Assembly: GCA_964478055.1 (NCBI GenBank)
Contig: CAYZHV010000044.1
Location: 1 to 21,114 of the forward strand
Direction: 5' to 3'
Length of the DNA: 21,114 nt
DNA from: CAYZHV01 sp964478055
GTDB taxonomy: Bacteria > Spirochaetota > Spirochaetia > DSM-27196 > Alkalispirochaetaceae
How positions within the stretch are numbered: the first letter of the stretch is position 1; each line of letters opens with the position of its first letter. The position numbers were made by a program, and so were the translations under genes. Shown here one piece after another: positions 7,058-14,746 of the stretch. The notes beneath the pieces were generated by a model. The model was not told the origin of the DNA. It made no database searches and was given only the letters and a program-made list of their open reading frames with translations.

Positions 7058-8062
7058 ATGAAATACGACATTCAACTCATGGTCAGCGTGGCGCGAATGT
7101 ACTATATGGACGGACTCAAGCAGGAGGAGATCGCCAAGAAGGTGGAAGTCTCCCGGGCCTCGGTCTCCCTCATTCTCGCCGAGGCGAAACGTCAAGGCAT
7201 TGTTGAAATCAAAGTACGAAATCCCCTCTCGGACCACACGGAGCTCTCCCAGGAGATTATGCGCAACTTTGACCTCGCCCGGTGCGTGGTGGTTCCAACC
7301 TCTAATCGCAACACGGATGTGCTCATCGAGCTTGCCGCCACCCGGGCGGTGGACGTGTTTAACGAAGTCCTGGGAATCGGCGACCGCGTCGGGATCGCCT
7401 GGGGGCGCACCTGTTACGCCTTTATGTCAAACTACGAGCGCAAGGACCTCATACACTCGAATGAGGTGATTCCCCTGGTCGGGGGAAGCAACCGCAACCT
7501 CAAGCGGTTCCAGCTCAACGAGATGGTGCGGCAGTTCGCCGAAAAGCTTCAGGGGACCCCTTACTTTGTCCACGCCCCGGCCCTTGCCGAGAGCCAGGAG
7601 GACTACCGCCTCTACATGAACAGCAGCTCCATGCGCGCCATTAGCGAGAAGTGGAACTCCATAGACCTGGCTGTTGTCTCCTGCGGGGTGCCACCTGTTA
7701 CGACGGAGTTTAACGGTACCGAGGTGGACGCCTCACGGTTCGGCCCGGACGTTCCGCCGGACTCCCTGCCGATCGGTGACATCTGCGCCCGGTACTTCGA
7801 CATTCACGGACGCTTTATCACCGCCGACATTACCCAGCGCATTATCGGCATTTCCGCGGACTCCCTGCGCCACGTGGACACGGTCCTCGCCGTGGTCGGC
7901 GGTGTGGAAAAGGCGTACTCCACCCTCGGAGCGCTGCGCACAGGCATAATCGACATACTGGTAATAGATGAGCAGACCGCCCGGGCTGTTCTGGAAAGCT
8001 TTCGGCGCGACGAGCAGCGGGGACTCTCAGACGACATACAAGCACTCTTTCGCGCCTCCTGA
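7058..8062 (+). CDS. SorC/DeoR-like sugar-binding transcriptional regulator
   Basis: Cytoplasmic regulator of 334 aa with the SorC-family layout. An N-terminal helix-turn-helix (about residues 19-43, GLKQEEIAKKVEVSRASVSLIL) is followed by AKRQGIVEIKVRNP and a large sugar-phosphate-sensing domain. The latter contains GIGDRVGIAWGRT, VIPLVGGSNRN, LAVVSCGVPP, GDICARYFDIHGR and VLAVVGGVEKAYSTLGALRTGIIDILVIDEQTARAVL, the usual SorC C-terminal pattern. GGGAGG lies 5 bp before the ATG. The position just after the kinase and beside the divergent promoter region makes it the likely local regulator, responding to a phosphorylated intermediate. Erythritol loci in other bacteria use a regulator of the same family (EryD) next to a similar kinase and ribose-type transporter. 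The gene converges on the broken kinase gene with 30 bp between stops and no clear terminator hairpin. Confidence 0.92.
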   Translation: MKYDIQLMVSVARMYYMDGLKQEEIAKKVEVSRASVSLILAEAKRQGIVEIKVRNPLSDHTELSQEIMRNFDLARCVVVPTSNRNTDVLIELAATRAVDVFNEVLGIGDRVGIAWGRTCYAFMSNYERKDLIHSNEVIPLVGGSNRNLKRFQLNEMVRQFAEKLQGTPYFVHAPALAESQEDYRLYMNSSSMRAISEKWNSIDLAVVSCGVPPVTTEFNGTEVDASRFGPDVPPDSLPIGDICARYFDIHGRFITADITQRIIGISADSLRHVDTVLAVVGGVEKAYSTLGALRTGIIDILVIDEQTARAVLESFRRDEQRGLSDDIQALFRAS

Positions 8063-8092
8063 GGTCTGGCGGCGCTAATCAGCTTACCCGCG

Positions 8093-8502
8093 CTACCCGA
8101 GTTGCATCCGCACCCTGGCGACGGCGCCGGGATACCGCGAGCCTTCCGCCCCGCCGTTGCCATTTTCGAGCGATAGCGAGCCGTGGTGCTGCTGGGCGAG
8201 GGATTCTGCAATTGTGAGTCCAAAGCCGCGTTGGCTACCGTTCACCACTTCTTCCGGAAAACCGACGCCGTTGTCGGAGACTTCGAGCTCGAGCTGATCC
8301 TCATTGAGGCGACGCAGGCGCACGTGAAGCTCCGGCTCCGAGACGGAGTCAAAGGCGTATTTGCCGGCGTTCGTCAAAAGCTCATTGAAAACAAGCCCGA
8401 GAGAGAGGGCCGTCGCCGTGGTTGCCACCATTTCTTCCAGCATCGTTCGCACCCGAACCGCAGATCCCGCCACCCCACCCTCGAAGCCCGCCGCAACCTC
8501 TT
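8093..8502 (-). pseudogene. Detached HATPase_c half of a HisKA_2 histidine kinase (frameshifted)
   Basis: Carries the ATP-binding domain that belongs to the kinase encoded immediately upstream, but in a different frame. From about 8518 the frame reads AGSLVEEVAAGFEGG, then the first possible start GTG at 8473. It continues with the N-box FNELLTNAGKYAF, G1-box VSDNGVGF and G2-box RGFGLTIAESLAQQHHGSLSLENG, and stops at 8093. No ribosome site fits the GTG, and the domain on its own would have no phosphoacceptor. All ATP-binding motifs are intact, so the break is recent, a sequencing error, or tolerated. Compared with other HisKA_2 proteins, the join appears to lack roughly a dozen residues, which suggests a small deletion rather than a one-base slip. 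Confidence 0.8.
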
Positions 8503-9279
8503 CTACCAGAGAGCCTGCTGATGGAGCGCTTTGTAAATCCTCATCATAACCGTAACCCGGTTACGAGCTTCTTCCATCGCCGCCTTGACGTCCGGATTCT
8601 CGCTCCTACCGCCTTGCAGAGCAAGAAAGGAGCTAATGAGGTGAAAGTCGTTCTTAACCCGGTGGTGAATCTCCCGCAAGAGGAGCTCCTTCTCCTCCAA
8701 GAGCTCCTCCACCTCCAGGCGTCGCTCCTCGGCGTTCTGTTGCGCCCGGACCCGGTCGGTTATCTCTGATAGAGTAACTCTGTATCGCACCGTTCTTTCC
8801 GAGGCGTCGGCGTCGCAGCTGATTCGCGCAAGGAGCCAGGCAAAGCTACCGTCCTCCCGTTCAACGCAGATTTCGGCGGTCTCCGGTTCCCGACGTTCTC
8901 TACACCCCCGCAGCGCCCTATAGTATTGGTCCTGGCAGTCAGGATGAATGAATGAGCCCAAGGCTGAGGTGCCGAGCGAAAGCTGCTGGGATCCGAGAAA
9001 CTCCCGAGCCGTCTCATTGGCCTGCTCGATGAGGTATTTCGAGCTAAGTACAAGATAACCCACCGGTGCCTGCTCGTAGAGATCGGCGAATTTGTGATGG
9101 AGCTGCTCGGTCTCATTCCGGGTTCGTTGTAGCTCTTCGTTCTCCGCCTCGAGTTGCTCGATCACCTCCGAGAGCTCCTTCGACGCCGAGTTCGGCAGAG
9201 CCGCCTCGTTGCGGGTAGCTTCGTCCAGAAGCCGGCGAAGTCGCTCGAGTCTTTGCGAGATCTGTGAGCGATCACTCAT
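8503..9279 (-). CDS. PAS-HisKA_2 sensor histidine kinase, N-terminal part (truncated by frameshift)
   Basis: Cytoplasmic sensor kinase fragment of 258 residues with no membrane segment. It has an N-terminal coiled coil (about 5-60, with IEQLEAENEELQRTRNE), one PAS domain (about 63-178; QAPVGYLVLSSKYLIEQANETAREFLG, ending in the TLSEITDR linker), a second short coiled coil, and the HisKA_2 phosphoacceptor motif LLLREIHHRVKNDFHLISSFL (His205/206). The frame then ends at a TAG (8505-8503) inside the helix after KALHQQ, before the ATPase domain, which continues in another frame. Its ATG at 9279 lies inside the end of the CheB-CheR gene (8-bp overlap), so the two are translationally coupled. In many genomes these modules are fused into one CheB-CheR-PAS-kinase protein. 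As read, the product can accept but not donate phosphate by itself. Confidence 0.85.
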   Translation of the reverse strand: MSDRSQISQRLERLRRLLDEATRNEAALPNSASKELSEVIEQLEAENEELQRTRNETEQLHHKFADLYEQAPVGYLVLSSKYLIEQANETAREFLGSQQLSLGTSALGSFIHPDCQDQYYRALRGCRERREPETAEICVEREDGSFAWLLARISCDADASERTVRYRVTLSEITDRVRAQQNAEERRLEVEELLEEKELLLREIHHRVKNDFHLISSFLALQGGRSENPDVKAAMEEARNRVTVMMRIYKALHQQALW

Positions 9280-12190
9280 CTTCGGGGCTCTCGAGTTTTA
9301 GAAGCAGACGGTAAGGGAGCTCCGGGGCCTCTCGGACGATCTGCCCGGTTAGCATGTAGCCTCTATCACTCCCAGTGGAAAACCGAATCGGCCCGGCACG
9401 AAAGTCTCGGTCCCCGCTGAATGCCTCGTCGAGCTCCCCTGTAAGCGTGTCTTGTTCGTCCGGGATCGGGAGCTCCTCAAAGGCGACGCCCTCGAGCTCC
9501 TTCCGGCTCCGCTCCACAGCGGCAGCGAACGCATCGTTGGCGATTACCACCGTTTGCGTATCATCGAGCACCGCCAGGGGTTGGGGATTCATGTCAAAAA
9601 CAGCTCGAACCAGGAGCCACGCTTGCCGACTCTCGGCTCGCGCACCCTCGAGTCGTTGTTGCGCCTTTTTCTGCTCGTCTACGTTGAGAAAGGTTAGCAC
9701 CGCACCGTCGATGCGGTTATCCGTGGTGCGGTAGGGGACTATGCGCATCTTGTACCAGGTTCCTTCGGTAGTCTGCACCTCCCGCTCCCGAGCCGTTAGA
9801 GATTGAACCACCTTTCTGGTGTCTTCGATGAGCCCGCCGTAGGCCAAGTTCGTGACCAGATGGGCCAGGGGGCGGCCAATATCCGTCTCGATGAGATTTG
9901 TGATTCGCTTAGCCTCCTCGGTAAAGCGACGCACCTGCAGCTCGTTGTCCACAAAGATCGAAGCGACGTCGATGCTGTTAAAAAAGTTGCGAATGTCGTC
10001 ATTCGCCGCCTGGAGCTCACCAATCTTATGCTCGAGCTCGCTGTTCGTTGTATGGAGCTCTTCGTTCAGGGACTGGAGCTCCTCCTTGGAGGACTCGTGC
10101 TCCTCGTTAGTTGACTGGAGCTCCTCATTCGCCGACTGAAGCTCCTCGTTGGTGGACTTGAGCTCCTCGTTCGCGGACTCGAGCTCCTCGACCACCGACT
10201 GATGACTCTCTCGAGTCTTCTGCAACTCCGACTCGAGCTCGGCGATCCTCGCCTCTCGTCCCTCCTCCGGTACCGGCTGAAACGAACGCCCCTCCTCACT
10301 CTCTACCCCCGCAGGCTCGGTAAACACGACAAGAAGCCTACCGGCGAGCTGGTCCGGCTTGGAAATCGGCAGGACGTGAAGATCCACACTCTCCGTCTTC
10401 CCGTTGGTCTTGACCCAGATACCTTTACGCACGACAGCCTCTTCGTTTGTCCGGGCCGCCCGGAGCGCCGAGGCAAGCTCCAGTCGCAATCCCTGCCGGG
10501 CGAGGTCGAGGACATTCGAGGTTGGCGGTCCGGTAGACGCTTCGAGGTATTTACCGGTCTTACCCTGAACGTGGATGATCCCACCGTCCGGATCTACAAG
10601 GATTCCCGTTGGCGCAAACTGCTCCAGGAGGAGTTGCTGTGTCATAAACGCCGTGCTGTGAGAGCGTGGAGAACGACCGGCCTCCGGCGCCTCTTCCTGT
10701 GACGCCTCCGTCGATCGCTCCCGTTCGAGACGACCGACGCCGGTAGGAAACTGCAGCTGTCCCCGGACCGACGGCGCCACCTCCTTGCGGCGAAAGATCT
10801 TTCGCTTCTGATCGATTACCTCGAAAAGAGTCGTGTGGCTACCTATGGACTCGGAGGACCCGAGGGCTAGAATCCCGCCCTTGTTGAGAGTGTAGTGGAA
10901 CAGGGGAAGAAGCTTCTTCTGTGCCTCCGGCTTGAGGTAGATAAGAACGTTCCTGCAGCAAACCATGTGGAGCCGCGAAAACGGCGGATCCGCAAGGAGG
11001 TCCTGTACCGAAAAAACAATGCTATCGCGAATGTCCTTTCGCACGCGGTAGAAGTTGCCCTCCTTGCGAAAGAAACGACTCAACCTGGTATCGCTTACGT
11101 CCGCGGCAATGGTGGAAGGATAGACGCCTCCCCTGGCTGTCTCTATCGCCTGCTCATCGAGATCAGTACCGAAAATCTGCATCGAGAGGTCCAGCTGCTC
11201 TTCTTCCAGTACCTCCCTGATGATTATCGCCAGGGAGAACGCCTCCTCTCCGGTTGAGCAGCCGGGCACCCAGACTCTCAACGTCTCGTCTTCCGCGAGC
11301 TCCCGGATCATCTCCGGGAGCACCTGTTCCTTGAGAGTACCAAATGCGTCGGGATCCCGAAAAAAATGTGTCACCCCGATTAGAAACTCCCTAAAGAGCG
11401 CCTGAGCTTCCTGCTGATTGCCCCGGAGGAGCGCAACGTACTCTTCGATCCGTTTGGTCTCAGTGAGAGACATACGTCGCTGCAACCGTCGCCGGAGGGT
11501 CGTTTCCTTGTGTCCCGAAAAGTCGTGACCGAGCTTGTGTCGAAGAATAGCGAAGATCTTGGAAAGGGGAAGCTCCCCTTCGTCCTCAGTTTCCGCCTTA
11601 CTGCCTTGCTCCTGCTCGAAGTGCTGCTTGAGCTTAGCCGGCATCTCCTTTGGAGGAATAGCGAGGTCGACCACACCCGTGGACAGAGCGCTCTGGGGCA
11701 TGCCGGTATGAGCGGCGCTGTCCATGGACTGCGCCAGCACGAGCCCCTCTCCAGCCTTTATCTTCTTAATGCCGTTGCTGCCGTCGGTGCCGGTGCCGGA
11801 AAGGACAATCCCCGCCGCCAGCGGCCCCCGGTCCTGAGCGAGAGAGTCGAGAAAAACATCCACCGCCAGGGGACGTCCCTCTCGGTGTGTATCCGAGAGG
11901 CGGAGCACCCCGTCGTCGAGACGGAGATCCTTGCCGGGGGGCAGGACGTAGATGTTCTCCGGCTCCAGGGACATATCTTCTTCGGCGTGCTGTACGGGTA
12001 TAGAAGAGACCGACTGCAAGAGATGAGGTATGTTGCTCTCCCGGTCCGGGGCGAGATGCATTATTACAACGTAGGCCATCCCGCTTCCCGGCTCGACGGC
12101 GCCAAAGAACTCCTTGAGCGCCTCCAGGCCTCCGGCAGAGGCACCAATACCGACTACCGGAAACTCCCGGAGCTCGCTGTTCTCGTTCAT
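9272..12190 (-). CDS. CheB-CheR-PAS-PAS fusion protein (chemotaxis methylesterase/methyltransferase-like sensor)
   Basis: Large multidomain signalling protein, 972 aa from ATG 12190 (GAGG 8 bp upstream; a TTG at 12211 would add seven residues). Domain order: CheB methylesterase, about 10-190, with catalytic Ser18 (GASAGG), His45 (IMHLAPD) and Asp136 (GTGTDG), and no receiver domain in front. CheR methyltransferase, about 210-470, with the SAM motif GCSTGEEAFS (from about 311) and CCRNVLIYL. A coiled coil of eight near-identical heptads (about 665-720). Then PAS domains at about 735-845 (FFNSIDVASIFVDNELQVRRF) and 863-965 (VFDMNPQPLAVLDDTQTVVIAND). Such fusions link protein methylation to phosphorelay sensing; their substrates are mostly unknown. 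There are no receptors, CheA or CheY genes nearby, only the coupled histidine kinase. All catalytic residues I can check are present. Confidence 0.93.
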   Translation of the reverse strand: MNENSELREFPVVGIGASAGGLEALKEFFGAVEPGSGMAYVVIMHLAPDRESNIPHLLQSVSSIPVQHAEEDMSLEPENIYVLPPGKDLRLDDGVLRLSDTHREGRPLAVDVFLDSLAQDRGPLAAGIVLSGTGTDGSNGIKKIKAGEGLVLAQSMDSAAHTGMPQSALSTGVVDLAIPPKEMPAKLKQHFEQEQGSKAETEDEGELPLSKIFAILRHKLGHDFSGHKETTLRRRLQRRMSLTETKRIEEYVALLRGNQQEAQALFREFLIGVTHFFRDPDAFGTLKEQVLPEMIRELAEDETLRVWVPGCSTGEEAFSLAIIIREVLEEEQLDLSMQIFGTDLDEQAIETARGGVYPSTIAADVSDTRLSRFFRKEGNFYRVRKDIRDSIVFSVQDLLADPPFSRLHMVCCRNVLIYLKPEAQKKLLPLFHYTLNKGGILALGSSESIGSHTTLFEVIDQKRKIFRRKEVAPSVRGQLQFPTGVGRLERERSTEASQEEAPEAGRSPRSHSTAFMTQQLLLEQFAPTGILVDPDGGIIHVQGKTGKYLEASTGPPTSNVLDLARQGLRLELASALRAARTNEEAVVRKGIWVKTNGKTESVDLHVLPISKPDQLAGRLLVVFTEPAGVESEEGRSFQPVPEEGREARIAELESELQKTRESHQSVVEELESANEELKSTNEELQSANEELQSTNEEHESSKEELQSLNEELHTTNSELEHKIGELQAANDDIRNFFNSIDVASIFVDNELQVRRFTEEAKRITNLIETDIGRPLAHLVTNLAYGGLIEDTRKVVQSLTAREREVQTTEGTWYKMRIVPYRTTDNRIDGAVLTFLNVDEQKKAQQRLEGARAESRQAWLLVRAVFDMNPQPLAVLDDTQTVVIANDAFAAAVERSRKELEGVAFEELPIPDEQDTLTGELDEAFSGDRDFRAGPIRFSTGSDRGYMLTGQIVREAPELPYRLLLKLESPEDE
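10031..10198 (-). repeat. Eight tandem 21-bp units encoding coiled-coil heptads
   Basis: Eight consecutive 21-bp units inside the CheB-CheR gene, starting at 10031, 10052, 10073, 10094, 10115, 10136, 10157 and 10178. On the plus strand they share the core GAGCTCCTC with small changes. On the coding strand they read SVVEELE, SANEELK, STNEELQ, SANEELQ, STNEEHE, SSKEELQ, SLNEELH, TTNSELE. The exact 21-bp phase could allow unit gain or loss without breaking the frame, changing the length of the helix between CheR and PAS. Confidence 0.9.
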
Positions 12191-12368
12191 GGAGCTGGCC
12201 TCATAGTCCAAGAATAATCGATTTGGTGGCTCCCGTCACACCGTCGCCGCTGCCATCGCCACTACTACAGAGAGGGCCAGGACGCTCCTGAGCTTTCGTG
12301 CAACTTTGTGCGTGTGCGGCAGTCTACCCAACCCGGCGCCCTATTCCAACCCGTGTTCGGGCGAAAGG
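12191..12368. other. 178-bp intergenic region without a supported gene
   Basis: Lies between the ddl stop and the CheB-CheR start, and presumably holds the promoter of the latter (leftward). I could not pick a convincing -35/-10 pair. A short minus-strand frame ending at TGA 12238-12236 reads LRSVLALSVVVAMAAATV, resembling a signal peptide core, but it has neither a good start nor a ribosome site. No terminator with a U-run follows ddl. Confidence 0.5.
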
Positions 12369-13475
12369 TTAGCCTTCCGGGGTGTAACTACTGCGCAACT
12401 CCTGCTTCTCCCGATACTCCTCGATCGCCAGCGTTATGAGCCGATCGATAAGCTCACCGTAGGAGATTCCCGCTTGCGCCCAGAGCTTAGGGTACATGCT
12501 GATTTGGGTAAAACCGGGAATGGTGTTTATCTCGTTTACGTAGACCGCACCGTCGGGGGTAAGGAACATATCCACCCGGGCCATGCCTCGAGCCTCTAAG
12601 GCGAGAAAAGCGCGGAGCGCCGTGCCTTGGGCCTCGGCGAGCTCCTTTTCCGTGAGTTCCGCGGGGATCGCCAAGGTCGCTCCGCTCTCATCGATGTACT
12701 TGCGCTCGTAGGAGTAAAACCCATCCTCGGTAATAACCTCGCCGACGCCGGAAGCAACCGGATCGTCGTTACCGAGGACCGCGCACTCGATTTCCCGACC
12801 GCGAATCTGCTCCTCTATGACGATCTTGGTATCCCAGCTAAACGCCTCTTCTACCGCGCCCTCGAGCTCCTCAAGGTTGCCCACCCGGGAAACCCCAACG
12901 GAGGAGCCGAGGTTGCAGGGTTTCACAAAGAGCGGTAGCCCCAGGCTCGCGATGACCCGCTCGCCCCCTTCCTTCGTCCACTGCGCACGACGAAACGCCT
13001 GGTGTCGAGCCACGGGGATTCCCGCGTCTCGGAGCAGTCGCTTTGCAACGTCCTTGTCCATCCCCACGGCGGAGCCGAGAATGTCCGCCCCGACGCACGC
13101 CACGTTGGCGAGTTTCGCGAGTCCCTGCACCGAACCGTCCTCGCCATAGGGGCCGTGGAGTATCGGCAGGAGCACCTCCACCTGCTGCTTCGCGGCGCCC
13201 CCGGAGAGATCGACGATAGCCCCTTCCTCAGAGCCGGAGACCAGGGCCACCGGATGAGACGCTTTGTTGAGCTGAACGAGCTTTGGATCTTCAGCATGAA
13301 GAAGAGAGAGGGAGTCCCCCCGGAGGTGCCAGGCGCCGTCCCGGTCGATGCCGATAAGCACGGGCTCGTACTTTTCTTTGTCCAGGGCTTCGAGAACGTT
13401 TCGAGCGGACTGAAGGGAAACCTCATGTTCCGCCGAACGGCCACCGAACAGGAGCGCCACTCGTATCTTCTTCAT
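12369..13475 (-). CDS. ddl: D-alanine--D-alanine ligase
   Basis: Cytoplasmic ATP-grasp enzyme that joins two D-alanines for the peptidoglycan stem peptide. The 368-aa length matches the longer DdlA type. Visible motifs: GGRSAEHEVSLQSA (11-24, with the first-site Glu16), LPILHGPYGEDGSVQG (103-118), FVKPCNLGSSVGVS (183-196), the omega-loop FYSYERKYID (253-262), and the metal-binding end RVDMFLTPDG...VNEINTIPGFT (Asp302, Glu314, Asn316). The Lys-Tyr pair in the omega loop (259-260) is the D-Ala-specific form, unlike VanA-type D-Ala-D-Lac ligases, so it should give ordinary D-Ala-D-Ala ends. The ATG overlaps the stop of the upstream YcaQ-like gene by 4 bp (ATGA) and has GGAGGGG just before it. 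Its placement at the end of a DNA-repair operon rather than with other wall genes is unusual. Confidence 0.96.
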   Translation of the reverse strand: MKKIRVALLFGGRSAEHEVSLQSARNVLEALDKEKYEPVLIGIDRDGAWHLRGDSLSLLHAEDPKLVQLNKASHPVALVSGSEEGAIVDLSGGAAKQQVEVLLPILHGPYGEDGSVQGLAKLANVACVGADILGSAVGMDKDVAKRLLRDAGIPVARHQAFRRAQWTKEGGERVIASLGLPLFVKPCNLGSSVGVSRVGNLEELEGAVEEAFSWDTKIVIEEQIRGREIECAVLGNDDPVASGVGEVITEDGFYSYERKYIDESGATLAIPAELTEKELAEAQGTALRAFLALEARGMARVDMFLTPDGAVYVNEINTIPGFTQISMYPKLWAQAGISYGELIDRLITLAIEEYREKQELRSSYTPEG

Positions 13476-14746
13476 CTTCCCCTCCTCACGGGCACGTTTG
13501 TTTGAGTCGCCGCCTCAAGTATAAACCCTCTGGCCTCTCGGTCCAGCTTTCCATTCGGTTCGACCGCGTCCAAGCCGAGAAACCGAAGAAATCGCTGAAT
13601 CGCCTCTCCAATCGCCCGGCTCATCTCGGGGGTGATCCGCGCCTCCGGCTCCCACCACCAGCCGTTGACCTCCAAGTAGCCGTCTCGCCGTCGCGGCTCC
13701 CAGCGGGCCACGATCCGGTCGTCGTAGAGCACCGGCAGGACGTAGTAGCCGTACTCCCGTTGACTTGCCGGTTTGTAGACCTCCCAGCGGTAGGAAAAAT
13801 CGAAGAGCTCTTCAACGAGCCGCCTATCCCAGAGGAGATTGTCCAAGGGAGCGAGAAACGCGGCCCTCGGCACATTGGAATCCACGCCACCCCGCTCCGG
13901 ACTCTGCTCCCGCGGATCCTGGTCGCCCGGCACGTAGCAAGGCCCCCGAACGCCCTCGACCGTCAGACGTCGGAGCGCTCCCTCCTCCACGAGCTCGTCG
14001 AGCACCGCCGACCGTTCCGCCGCGGTCACCTTGTCCACACCGAGCCAACCGTCCCCGCTACGGCCCGCCGCAAGACCGAGGGCGCGAACGCGCCGCTTTA
14101 GGTGCCATCGGAGGTAACCCTCCCGGCCCAGGTGCAAGTTCTCCGGGGCCCCGTGGACCCCGGCGCTTGCAAGGAGCTCCCCCATAGGGGCGTAGAGCTT
14201 TCTCGTGCCTTGGCGTCCGACAATGCCGATCTCTCCCCAGTCGAACATCAGCTCCAGAGCTGCGCGAACCGCCTTGGCCGGAGCCCACCGCCAGTCCGCC
14301 TCTCCCTTGTCCTCCAGATCCAGGGAGCTCAAGGGGGCTCGAGCTGCGATCTCCCTTCGCACGTACTCGATAACCTCCGGCGGGGGATTCGGGTGCTCCT
14401 CGTACCGCGCTATCATGCGGTTTCGGTACGCCGTGAGCCCGCCCCAGTCCTCCGCAGGCACAAGGGAGCGCAGCTTGTCCCACGCCTCGAGATAGCGCTT
14501 CTCGCCGTAGAGCGCCGTTTCCATCAGTTCCGGCCGGTAGTCGCCGATCCGGGACTGAAGCACCAGGTCGACGTTCTTTCCCGTAACGTCCAGGGGATCG
14601 ACCTGAACGCAGCGCAGCCGCCGCAGCACCGCATCCAGCCCTTCTCGATCCGAAAGAGAGGCCGGAGGCAGAAGGAAGTGATATCGAAGCAGATAGCGGC
14701 GCGCCTCTGCCGCCGTAAGCGTCGCGGTGGGGGTATCGCCCCTCAT
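13472..14746 (-). CDS. ycaQ: YcaQ/AlkX-type winged-helix DNA glycosylase (HTH_42)
   Basis: Member of the winged-helix AlkZ-like (AZL) family, 424 aa, near the size of E. coli YcaQ. The E. coli protein removes bulky alkylated bases and opens interstrand crosslinks. The N-terminal part has LTAAEARRYLLRYHFL and then RCVQVDPLDVTGKNVDLVLQSR. The Gln48-Val-Asp50 triplet is the QxD catalytic motif that marks the YcaQ branch, as opposed to QxQ in AlkZ. The C-terminal half has the family's FLAPLDNLLWDRRLVEELFDFSYRWEVYKPASQREYGYYVLPVLYDDRIVAR block. The open frame runs 87 codons upstream, but that stretch is out-of-frame shadow of the neighbouring gene. ATG 14746 overlaps that gene's stop by 4 bp, and this gene's own stop overlaps the ddl start the same way. 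Family and QxD subtype are firm; the exact lesion range is inferred from homologues. Confidence 0.92.
   Translation of the reverse strand: MRGDTPTATLTAAEARRYLLRYHFLLPPASLSDREGLDAVLRRLRCVQVDPLDVTGKNVDLVLQSRIGDYRPELMETALYGEKRYLEAWDKLRSLVPAEDWGGLTAYRNRMIARYEEHPNPPPEVIEYVRREIAARAPLSSLDLEDKGEADWRWAPAKAVRAALELMFDWGEIGIVGRQGTRKLYAPMGELLASAGVHGAPENLHLGREGYLRWHLKRRVRALGLAAGRSGDGWLGVDKVTAAERSAVLDELVEEGALRRLTVEGVRGPCYVPGDQDPREQSPERGGVDSNVPRAAFLAPLDNLLWDRRLVEELFDFSYRWEVYKPASQREYGYYVLPVLYDDRIVARWEPRRRDGYLEVNGWWWEPEARITPEMSRAIGEAIQRFLRFLGLDAVEPNGKLDREARGFILEAATQTNVPVRRGR

Noticed and set aside
8063..8092. Terminator between the convergent SorC regulator and kinase fragment
   Set aside because: No stem longer than a few base pairs and no T-run on either strand.
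9272..12190. A chemotaxis operon
   Set aside because: CheB and CheR are domains of one sensor-like fusion. No CheA, CheW, CheY or methyl-accepting receptor gene is nearby.
12236..12331. Mini-ORF on the minus strand resembling a signal peptide (LRSVLALSVVVAMAAATV)
   Set aside because: Only about 30 codons, with only TTG/CTG as possible upstream starts and no ribosome site; probably chance.
12369..13475. A vancomycin-resistance-type D-Ala-D-Lac ligase
   Set aside because: The omega loop keeps the Lys-Tyr pair of ordinary D-Ala-D-Ala ligases, and no vanH or vanX-like genes are adjacent.
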